A stretch of DNA of 64,000 nt, taken from positions 65,011,253-65,075,252 of the forward strand of contig NC_087062.1 of NCBI RefSeq assembly GCF_963678635.1, written 5' to 3'. This DNA comes from Symsagittifera roscoffensis. Taxonomy: Eukaryota; Xenacoelomorpha; Acoela; Convolutidae. Below the pieces are notes generated by a model. The model saw nothing but the letters and a program-made list of their open reading frames with translations. It was not told the DNA's origin and made no database searches. A program made the position numbers and the translations under genes. Position 1 is the first letter of the stretch, and each line of letters starts with the position of its first letter. Shown here piece after piece: positions 21,075 to 31,400 of this stretch.

Positions 21075-21788
21075 CCTTGGCCTAGAGGTAACGAGGTTGC
21101 TTCTCTACCCTAGGGTTGGGGTTCGGTCCTGTTTGGATTTGTTTTTTTTTTTCAATATCAATAAAATTGAAAAAAAAATTGTCCCAGAAAAATTTAATCG
21201 TCTGCTGAATTTCGTTTGTCTGCTCACATCAAACGGCTAAGTTGCCACTTCACTGATTTTTATTATGCTGTAGGCAAATTTCATTGTAGTTGCAAGTGCA
21301 AGTGTTGTCCATTGTAAATTCATGGAAGACTTAAAAGTTTTCAAATCTTTTTTTCTCAAGTTCATGATTTTTCGGATCACCTAGTGTCTGCTCGAAGATT
21401 GTCGGCTTAGTTGCCCCATCACTGTTTTTTTGTACTGTAAGCAACTTTCATTGTAGTTGCAAGTGCAAGTATTGATCCTTGTAGTTGTTGGAAAGACTTG
21501 AAACCTTAAAAAAATTATAAAATCAAATTCTTTTTCGGATAAACTTGTCTGCTCAAAGATTGTCGGCTTTGTTTCCTCTTCGTAAGTTTTGTTCCGTTGC
21601 TACTTATTAGTCAAATGCCTGACAACTTTGCCTACAATGAAGTTCTATCGAGACGACTGACAAGTTGAATATTTATTGACCTATCGTTTCTAGTCTTATA
21701 TCAACGTCTTCAATTTATCGTTTTTTCGTGTTTTTTTAAACGTTTTTGTTGTATCGCAAGTGGTGCGAAGCTCCGCTTTGCCTCTGTG
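21075..21788 (+). repeat. SINE-like repeat with tRNA-like head and hairpin tail
   Basis: The head at 21,075-21,136 has an A-box-like TTGGCCTAGAGGTAACG and a B-box-like GGGTTCGGTCC with tRNA spacing, followed by a T-run. A unit 'cttagttgcc.cttcactg...tgtagttgcaagtgcaagt' occurs about 180 bp apart at roughly 21,240 and 21,420. The tail at 21,765-21,788 is the GCGAAGC/GCTTTGC hairpin followed by CTCTG. It ends only 134 bp before the GTF2E2 start codon. Confidence 0.55.
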
Positions 21789-21921
21789 TCTGATAATTTG
21801 ACTGGTCGGTTTGATTTCCCTTATTCGTCGGTTTGCCGGCAATTCTTGTTTGTGTCCTTTACGTTGCACATACAACTGAATGAAATTAGCTATAAAGTGA
21901 TTGATAAATTCAGATAGGGTA

Positions 21922-22524
21922 ATGGATTCGCTATGGCATCAAATGGACAGTCTAAAAGCGTCACAGTTGCGGGCTGTTTCCGCATCAAATTCCTCTTCAC
22001 AGTCAGACCCCAGCAGAAAACGAAACAGACCCGACCAGTTGACGGCAGAATCGAAACTGAAGATGAAAAAGGCAAAAGCGAAACAAGAAAATGTAATCAG
22101 ACAAATGTCTGCATCAGTTAACGCGTCACATGCCTCCGAATTAACGAAGAAATCATCAGGTGAGCTACCGAGAAACAGCAATGCAAATTTCAAAGCCCTC
22201 GGCACTATTGTTGATCTAATGAAAGACAGACACAAAGAGAACCTTAATTTTCCACTCACGTTTGCCGAAATCCAGGATGCTCTGCACGAAAAATTCGGAA
22301 GAAGTTCTTTTTACATTTCGCCGAAAGAGATGGCATGGTTAAAAGACGAAGCCTTGCCAAACAACCCAAAAATACATATGGATGAAGAAAAGAGGTTCAC
22401 ATATAAGCCGCCCTATTCCATCAATAACAAAAAGCAGTTGCTAAGGTTGCTGAAGAATTATGATTTACACGGGGAAGGAGGACTGTTAGTTGAAGATATC
22501 GAAGAGTCTTTGCCACGAGAAAAA
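21922..22524 (+). CDS. GTF2E2: GTF2E2 coding exon 1
   Basis: Encodes residues 1-201: the disordered N-terminus and both winged-helix regions. The donor gtgaga follows codons CCA CGA GAA AAA. Reading past the donor reaches a stop 30 bp later, which supports splicing here. Confidence 0.88.
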
Positions 22525-25161
22525 GTGAGAATATGTGCAAAATTGAAATTGTAGCAAAAAATAGTTACTACCACCAACGAACTATTAGTAATCACGAATC
22601 ACAACTAGGATAGCCGGTTACTGTGCAAGTAGCACAGAACGTTTTTTTCTTCGTGGTGTCATGAAATGATCCGAACAAAAAAAGAGAACTTAGGCATTTT
22701 TGACAACCATAGTAAATTAGGCCAATAAAAAGCAGTTTTTGAAAAATGATTTTAAAAAAAAAATTCCAAAAATTTTTCAAAGTAAAACTTTTTTGATTCC
22801 CAAGTTGGCGCTTAAAACTCCATAAACTATTTTTTACTCTTGTAAAACTAGGTCTTCACGGCTTAAATCAAACACAAATAAGCTATTGTAAGCCTGTACG
22901 CTCACCTATCAGCTTGAAATTAGACCAAAAAATCAAAAATTTCAAACTGGTTTTTCTCGCTCGCTCGACACTGAAAAATTGTTTCAAAATTCTTTAATTT
23001 TGTTCGAATCACGCCTGAAACGGCTTTAATATGATAGATCACGTAACCCATTTCGTTGATAGTTTGAGGTTCTTGGTTCTGCGTGGAACACAAAAAAACT
23101 AAAACATCCGAATACAAAGTTGCTTCGCATTTTCAAATGGTCAAAACAGTAAATGTTTTCACAAAACTTGAAATTACCAACCCTGTTTTCAGGTGCTATC
23201 GAGGTACTTTCAGGGTTGGCAAATATTGCCTCTAAAGATGACCGATCAAATGCTTTTGGTTTTCGAATCATCGTAGGTTCGGAGATACGCCGTTTTTATA
23301 CTTTTTCAAAAATTTTCAAAAAATTAAGATGTAAAAAAAACTTCACAAAGTTTGAAGTACTCAAGGTTATAACGGTGTGCTCTCAAGGTACTTTCAGGAA
23401 GTTTATCAAATTTTTAATTTCAACTGCTCAGTGCCTTTTACTTTCTTAGATATGATGTTTTTGTCTTCTTTTTTAAAAAAACCCTCAAAATTGTTAAATT
23501 TCCAAAAAAAATTATTTTCAAAGTTTGATAATATCGACCCTTTGTTGGGGTGATGTCAGCCTACTACTAGCGAATGCTGATGTGATCTCCCTTCCTTATA
23601 TCATTGCTCAAATTTTCATTCTTACCAGTTTGGTTTTGTGATATTTCCAAATTTTTTCATTTATCTTGCAATTAAATTAAGGAAAAAAAGTCAAATTAAA
23701 TTACAAAGATATTTTGAAATTAATTATTCTGTATTATGAATCCCTTTTATAAGTTTGTTGATGTTGCAAATGAAAACGTATTGTTTAGCCGGACATCTTA
23801 GGTTTCTTCGTTTATGAGTTTAAAATACGAAGATCTTAAACGCAGTAGTTTAGATACTTGACTATTTTAGTTTTAAAAAGCTTTAAGTTGAAATCATTTT
23901 TATCTTTCAAATTTTGATATCAAAAGCTTTGTTGGATTCCCCGTCTATTGTTGTTTTTGCATTCGTTTTTTGTTTTTCATATATTTTTTTATCAGCACTT
24001 TTCATTAATCTGTTTGAAGCACCGGAGATGCGTTACACGCAAGTTATACTTCAAAATGATACGAATGATTTCATAGATGCTTGCCAGAAAAGTGAGTTTT
24101 AAGACTGTGCTTAAAAACTTATATTGACTGCAGGCATGTTTAGGAAAAAGCTATGCTCACAAGCAGGGATGGATCGAAGATTTTCGCGAGAGGAATAATT
24201 TCACAAACTCTGCCGAAAGGAAGTAGTCGCAGGCATTTTTTCGAAAAATGTGCCGAAAGTGATTTTTTAGGCTGTGATGAAAATTTTCCGTTTATTGAGG
24301 CGCACGCACCCACAATGTTAGTATAGATTTGCACCGTTAAAAAATCTTGATACGACCATTCGTCGCAGAGCAATTTTCCTTATTAAGTTTGTAACCAATT
24401 TGAAATGAATGCACAACAACCAAACGGCCATGCCTTAGCGGGTGAAGGACTCGATATGGAATGATTCACGGAACTATGGCAAGGAATCCTGATCAAATTG
24501 CCCTGCGATCAATTGTCGCTTTTTATAATAGCGTCGAATTGTCGCTATGCCAAAAAACTAATAGTGGTCGATTTAAAATGGATAGGAAAGGGGGACTCCC
24601 TTGGGTAATGAGGGGGTCGAATTCAGATCCCATCCCTTCCCGGAATTAGTCTTTGTAATTTTTGAAATTGCCATGTTTACTAAATTTCATGAACGCGTTA
24701 TACTTTTTGTTAACGCTTTTATAATAGCAAGCGAGCATGTTGGAATTAAAACGGTAAACTTCTGAAGTGAGAGATGGTGAATTTTTATTTAGGCTAAAAA
24801 CACAGTAGCCCAAGTAAAAGACATGGTCATCACAATTACACGCAGTGACAAAAAGCAAGTGCTGTTCCTGAACGACAGATCACTTGACATAGAAGTGGAC
24901 GAAGACATCCAGAAACTGTGGAACTCAGTTCAAGTTGCTGGAATGGACCACGGAAAGATCGAAGAGTACCTACAGAAACACGAAATACAATCAATGCAGG
25001 ATACAGGCGGAGGGAATAAGAACTCGAAACACTTGAAGAAAAAGTCAGCTCCTAAGAAGAAACGGTATTGGGCACAGAAGGTGCATAATACCCATATGGG
25101 CGATGTGCTTCAAGATTATTCGGACAGGGCGGGTCCGGGTGCTCAGAAGTTCGAGAAGTAG
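21922..25161 (+). CDS. GTF2E2: TFIIE beta subunit (general transcription factor IIE subunit 2), two exons
   Basis: Join 21,922-22,524 and 24,793-25,161; phase 0 on both sides of a 2,268-bp GT-AG intron (gtgaga ... atttag). The product is 323 residues, against about 290 in human. TFIIE beta pairs with TFIIE alpha in the RNA polymerase II preinitiation complex in the nucleus and helps load TFIIH and melt the promoter. Residues 1-87 are Ser/Lys-rich and disordered. A first winged helix follows from about residue 88 (NFKALGTIVDLMKDRH), then a second (NNKKQLLRLLKNYDLHGEGG, then LVEDIEESLP). Exon 2 holds the conserved tail (FLNDRSLDIEVDEDIQKLWN, KIEEYLQKHEIQSMQ, a Lys-rich patch, LQDYSD). All these blocks match the human order. 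The ATG at 21,922 is the first in frame near the conserved start; upstream noncoding exons cannot be excluded. Confidence 0.9.
22525..24792 (+). other. GTF2E2 intron
   Basis: GT-AG intron, AT-rich. A phrase 'aggtactttcagg' occurs twice (about 23,201 and 23,387) within a loosely repeated 190-bp unit. No coding remnant was recognised. Confidence 0.75.
24793..25161 (+). CDS. GTF2E2: GTF2E2 coding exon 2
   Basis: Starts after the acceptor ttttatttag. The first codons read AKNTVAQVKDMV, which align with the region joining the second winged helix to the conserved C-terminal block. Stop TAG at 25,159-25,161. Confidence 0.88.
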   Translation, partial: AKNTVAQVKDMVITITRSDKKQVLFLNDRSLDIEVDEDIQKLWNSVQVAGMDHGKIEEYLQKHEIQSMQDTGGGNKNSKHLKKKSAPKKKRYWAQKVHNTHMGDVLQDYSDRAGPGAQKFEK

Positions 25162-25269
25162 CTTTCTGTTTACATATCGGGTAGCCAGTCTGTTTATTCT
25201 TTCTTTTGTTAAAGTTAAAGTTGGAATTTACACATGCTCAAAGAGGTTGGCTATCTGCTCTGGGTGCAA

Positions 25270-25275
25270 AATAAA
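25270..25275 (+). terminator. GTF2E2: GTF2E2 poly(A) signal AATAAA
   Basis: AATAAA lies 109 bp after the stop codon and is followed within 20-30 bp by a T-rich stretch (TTTATTTATTGTCTTAG). It leaves about 200 bp before the TRIM37 start codon. Confidence 0.6.
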
Positions 25276-25475
25276 AACTGATCGTTAATCTTTATTTATT
25301 GTCTTAGTTGTTTCTACTAGTTATGGAAGTATTTCTGAAAGAATTTTTTTTCTTATGAACTTCCTCTATTTCATGTCCATGATGAGTTTTGAAAACAACC
25401 TTATTCTTTTGAATGATTTCAGATCATTATGTATAATTGATGAGTAAAATTGGTGACTGAGAGGGGTAAATCAAT

Positions 25476-25487
25476 ATGGAAATGGAG
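25476..25487 (+). CDS. TRIM37: TRIM37 coding exon 1 (four codons, inferred)
   Basis: ATG GAA ATG GAG followed by donor gtgagg. Phase 0 joins it to exon 2 to give [12 protein letters not shown], comparable in length to the short acidic vertebrate N-terminus. It is the only good ATG-plus-donor found between the GTF2E2 poly(A) signal and the RING exon. A transcript is needed to prove it. Confidence 0.55.
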
Positions 25488-28400
25488 GTGAGGTCCCTAA
25501 TTGTAGTTGACCGACTATGTGTTGTTCTCTATGTTTCCCCGTTGGTTTAAAAATAAAGTTTATCTAACATAGACTTTAATTACAGTTGTGAAATTTGGCA
25601 TTAAGCAAATAAGCCATCCTAGCCAGCATATTTCTTCCTTTTTTAAAATTTGCATAGATCAAGCCTTTTTGACAGAGAAGCAGAGCCACGCAATTCTCGT
25701 AGAAATGAAGCTAGTTCGCAATGAAATGTGATAAAAGAAAACACCCCAGATACGTGCGTCTTGTTTTTCGTGAGCCAATTTTGGATAATTTGATGGCTAT
25801 CGAATCAATCATACCAACGTAGGCTTCTTATATTAAGATTATAAGCTTCCAAAATTTCAGCAATTAGCCTACGAAAAAGCGAGCCTGGCTCGTTTACTTG
25901 TTGGAAACTATTCCTAGTGTTGTTATATCCTAATATATCCTGATATTTGTTATGTGTTTGCTTGTAGTCGTTGTCAGAGGTGTTCCGCTGCTTTATCTGC
26001 ATGGAGAAGCTGTACGACGCCAGACTGTGCCCTCACTGCTCCAAACTCTGCTGCTACCTCTGCATCAGGGTTAGTATCTTATTCGCAACTTAAATTACTT
26101 CCTATCCCCATTTGCCGATCACAATTACCCCAATTGCTAACCCAGTGGTTCAATATCTGTCTTTACGGGGGGTTAGGAAATAAGACGATAAGCAAATTTT
26201 CGTCTAATTTCCTAGGCCCCGTCTTTACGTATTTATACATGTAAGCTTGAAAGAGTAGTGTTATACGGCCAGTCAACTTTTTCCAGCGCAAGCCGCCAAT
26301 TTAAGATTAAAAAGTTGATATGTTAATTACACCGCATATGATCTAGCTATGCTTTCATTAAAGCGCTTTCTTTTGCCCTGATATCTACAGTCACTATAAA
26401 TATAGATGAAGTTTAGCAGTTGCCCCTGTAACGCGGCTCTTAGGGAACTCTTAAATCGTTTGGGCTGATATCTGTAGAACCTTTATTTGCATGAAAACAG
26501 TTTATTCTTGTATCATCAAATCAAAGACAGTTAAAAGTTTATTTTTCATCGAAAAAATGTTTTGGTTTTAGTCCACTGGGCGTTGACAAAATTTTTTTGT
26601 AATTCTTCTTTGTGCTTTTAGTCAGTCCATTACATTTGATAGTATTTCCGCGAATAACATATGTTGCTGCTGAACTAATTTATAATGATATGACTAAAAA
26701 TTTAAACATCAATAGAATAAGGAAATTTTTATGGTCAAAAACTGTGTTTGTGCTGTTTCAGAGGTGGCTTACGGAGCAGAGACCACAGTGTCCTCATTGC
26801 AGGTACATAACTCAATGATTGATTGCTGGCAGTTTTAAATGTCAGCCGATAAATATGGTTTTAGCTTTAAATTTTGTCGAAATTCCTCTTGGAAGCAATA
26901 CAATTATGTAAGATCGCGAATGTGACTGTAAAAAATCTGTGATCGCAATGGCAAGCTTGATTGGCAAGACATGGTAATAAGCCCTATCTGTCAATAAGTA
27001 TACTGTTAAAAACAATTTATTACAAGCATATCAATTGAATATTAAAGAGCGGGCCTGGAGTTGCACGAGTTGGTGAACTGCCGATGGGTTGAGGAGGTAA
27101 CCCAACAGCTGGACAGTCTGAGCACAAGCAAGAGTGCCAGAGGTGCCGTGGGAGGCACAACTAGTTCCAGAGGCAAGTCGTCAGCCGGAGGAGGCAATGA
27201 CCCCTCTACGTCCAGTGGAGAAGGCCAAGACAAAGATCTCTGTAGCGAACATCCTGAAAAGGTAAACTATGTTAATCTATTCAGAGCCAATTTTGAAATT
27301 GAAAGTGAAGGTATCGAGTTCTTTTTATCATCGAGGGAGGGACTTCAAAGGTAGAACCCATTTGCCTATTTTAATGGAAAGAGAGAAAAAACCGGGACCT
27401 GAACTGAAAGTTTGATGGATGTGAATGGCAAGCTAATAATGAAATGGCAAGTCATTTCCCCACTGAAACATGACCTAATGGAATATCAAAAGGCGCCTTT
27501 ATTTGCATCTGAGCTGTTAATTCATATATAAAAATGGTCAATCGAGTGTTCACGCCTAAGTTATCTTTACTGATAAAAGACACTGTAATGCAGCAGTCAG
27601 TGATGAAAAATAGGATGCTAATGTGAGGTGGCATACATAAAATTACATGCCAGTACCTAGTTTTCTTGTGGTCGAAAATCATGTCTGTTTGAGCTTAGTC
27701 GCATTATCTCAATCATAAACCCAATTTCTCAACTTAGCATAGTGGTAAGGCGTTCACTTTGAAATCGTCAGATCTTGTATTCGATCCCATACCATGGTAT
27801 GGCAATGATAGTGTGCGAGGACGAGCTCTCACTTGACAACTAGCTTCAGGTCTACCACAGCATGACCAAATTCGGCTGCAAAAATGGTACCACGTGAAAG
27901 TTCTAGACGCAAAAAAAAACGGCCTTAACTCGCAAAAAAAAGACCTTCGCTCAACAAAATAACAGTCTAGAATGTGGGGAGATAACACAAATTGGCTTTC
28001 TTCGACTGGAATGTTAAGGCCTTCTGCTCCTCTGCGATTCGCAGGAACCACATTATTCTTCAGCTGAATTATTTTTCCTGTTTCATATAATGCTTGTGCT
28101 AACATCCATGAGGATTGATGTTTTTTTTTATCTTATGGCACTTCAGGCAATCAACCTGGACAGACATTTAGTATATAAAAATTTGCGACAATAACCTTTT
28201 TTTTCTCTTCAAAAGTCTCTTGAAAACGAAAATGCTTATTTTATTAAACCATTAGTCAGTTCCGATTCTAATTTGAAGTTTTTTTTCTCTTATACTTTCT
28301 TTCTCAATTTTCAAAAAGAATTGAATTAGAATTTTTTACGCGTTTCTAGTGTTTGGTCTATTAGTGGAAATTGAGCGCTTCTTGAAATCAGTTTTTCAAA

Positions 28401-31400
28401 AAGGTAGAAAAACTAAGAAAATTATATGGAATTTTGTTCATTTGTAATGTTTTTGTATTGCAAGTTTTGCGAAGCCCCTTTTTGCCTCTGTTATCGATAA
28501 TTGCACCGTTTTTTCAAGCATTTGTCCTTTGTAGCCACAATCAGTCAGGTGTCTATTCAAAATGGAGTTGAAAATGTCTCATTGTTTTGACACTGGAACA
28601 GTTGCTATGTTGAATGAGTCTGAAATAGGGTGATGCTGAAGTTGTTTAGACTTCCGACTGTCTCTCGGTTCGAAGCTTATCGTACTTTTGTTTGATGATT
28701 AGACAACATCAGGCCTAGAATTACCGGAGAAATGCAATTCATGCTTCATCAGAGGCACAAAATTGGGTTCTATATATTTTTAAAGAACTGAACAGCTCGT
28801 GTGTTGGTTCTTCCCCTCGTGTATGAATAGTGTTATCTAATGTCTCTTTTCGTTTGAAGCTGAGTGTGTTCTGTGCGACATGTCGTGCCTGCATCTGTCA
28901 CCAGTGTGCTCTCTGGGGTGGCACTCATTCTGGCCACCAGTTCAAACCCTTGGACGAAGTGTACGATCAGCATGTGAAGAGTATAGACGAAGAGATCAAT
29001 GCACTCAGGAGGCGACTCATCGAACTCATCTCTCTCATTCAGGAAGTGGTCAGTAGGCTTTGTTTCATAACTAGATGAAACTAACTTAAGTCGAACAAAA
29101 CAAGTAGTTGCTTGATAGTTCCGTCCTAATTCTCATCTCACCATGCGCACAGGCATTTGAGTTCTTTCACAAAACAAAGGTTTCCTCTCTATTCTATATA
29201 ACGACTCCCATTTTGGGCCGACCAGTTCTGAAGAAAACGCCAGGGTAGTTCCATTTTTTAAATCTGGTCCTAAGAAAGAAAAAGCAATTGTAGGCCTAAT
29301 TTTTTACTCCCAGTAACAAGCAAAACTTCTGAAAAAAATTTAAACGCTAGGATTTAAAATTTTCTGAACAAATTGATCTATGGCAGTGATAATAATACTA
29401 TATTTTGGTGTGATTTGGGGAAAAGTTTTGATTGGGTCACCGAAAATAAACAGTTTGCATACAATTTTCAACTAGAGATGAATCGACGGCTTAAAGGTGA
29501 ACTAATCAAAAAGTCAACAAGTAAGTACCGATGCATTCATTTAGATCAAAAACTGTACTTTAAAACACATGTAGCTGAAGTTTAAAGAAGACTGAATAAT
29601 TTAACAGAAGACTTATACCAGGTCAAAATGTTTCGTAAACCAGGGAACTTAATAAGCTTGCGAAGTAAAATGTTATAGTACGAACTTTCTTTTTTTCCAA
29701 CCTAAGTCGCAAATATTGTTGCGACTTCTGTTGCGACTAAGTCGCAAATATTGTTGCGACTTAAAGTAACAATATTTGCTGCATCGAATTGGCATGACAG
29801 CTTATTTGTTGCACCTTTACAGCTTATTGATAGCATGTGCTTTGACATTCGAATTGTTATAAATTTACACCGTTTACACATGTCTCGCAATTTTTTGAAA
29901 TGCATTGTTTATACATAATGCGACTTTATGATTTGCAATTTATTACATGCAAAATTGTATCTTTTTGTATTTGGTGCTACTTTTGCTTCATCGAATTGGC
30001 AATTTATTAGCGTATATAGCTGCGTTATTGGTGGCTAGTTTTTGGGGATTTTAAGCATCCGTGGCTGAATGGTGAGTGCGTGAGACTCAAGTTTGCTAGG
30101 TCGCAGATTTTTGCTAATTCGATTTTTTGACCTTTTCTTATGTCATATTATGAGCTGCTTTTTGGTCGTGTTCTCGCGAAAGTGTGTGCGAAGCGCAGCT
30201 TCGCCTCTGTATGAAACTTTGTAATTCTTGCATTGAACCTTGCGTTCATTGTGGGTCATAATTTAGGGCAAAGCTTCTCAAATGGAATTATAAGACTTGA
30301 ATGGTCGAAAATAGACTACTTTGAAATATTTTACTTTCAAAGGATAAAAGTCTCTTCAGAAATTTAAAAAATACAAAAACTTTGAAAACGAAAAATATAG
30401 GAACAAATCGAAACAAAACAAACTGATCGAATTGGATGACAAAAGACCAAATTCATTTCTATACGAGTCTGGTTAAATTTTCCTGGTATAATGTGGCTTT
30501 TTTTTAATCGAACAAGGTCAGTTTTTACTCTTTTCTGATCTTTCGTTAAAATTGAAATTATTTCAAATAACTCTTCATTTTTACAGTTTTTCTCTGGAAA
30601 TTAAAATGAGATCTAAATATGCGATAGGACTTGTATGTTGATTAATTGCCCAGAAGAGGTGTCACTCGGCCGAGCGAAAGATATTCCTGATTATTTCCCG
30701 AATCAGTGCTTTGTCAAATTATACATAAATTGATCCTTGATTTTAACATGGTGATTTGAAAGAAGATCATTTTTTATTATTAATATGGTTCCGCGTCTTT
30801 GTCTTTGAATTATATACTTAGTTTCAGTTATAGATTTGCTTTTTTGCAATGTTTAATGCATGGTATTCCTCTTATTAAGCTGATTGGTTATTCTATTGAA
30901 TGTGTTTTGTAGGAGAAAAACGTGGACGGAGTTACGACTGCGAAAGAGGACAGAGTGCGTGAGATCAGAAACGGAGCTGACATGATGGTATCCAGGCTGG
31001 ACAGCCAGCTGAAGGCTAAACTGTACACCCTGATGGGCCAGAAGAACTCTCTGATCGAAGAAACGGACACCCTGACTGCACTGCTGGCTGGTGTGGAGAA
31101 TGACATGCGAGCTTTCAAGAAGAGTGAGCTGATATTCAAGACAAAAGAGATGCTGAATAAGTTCAGTCTGGTGTGGAAGAAGCCGATGGCGTCGTTCGTG
31201 ACTGCGCCTGTGCCTGCTGATTTCACAAGGTATGCATTTCTAAGGCCGAAGTGTTGGCAATATGCGTGACCTTGAACATCTTAAGCGGACAGATAATAAG
31301 GCCTGCTATTTGGGAAGCCTTCACGTGGCGGCAGGTGTGGATCCTTGCAGAAGGATCTCAAATTTCCCATACCAAAGAGTGTTTGGCCAAAACACATGGA

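Noticed and set aside
21075-21136. A functional tRNA gene
   Set aside because: A- and B-box-like words are present but acceptor and other stems do not pair; it fits a SINE head better.
21891-21897. TATAAAG as the GTF2E2 TATA box
   Set aside because: It lies only 31 bp before the ATG, so transcription would begin at the start codon itself.
27728-27800. A functional tRNA gene in TRIM37 intron 4
   Set aside because: No closed acceptor stem; similar degraded heads recur in repeats of this window.
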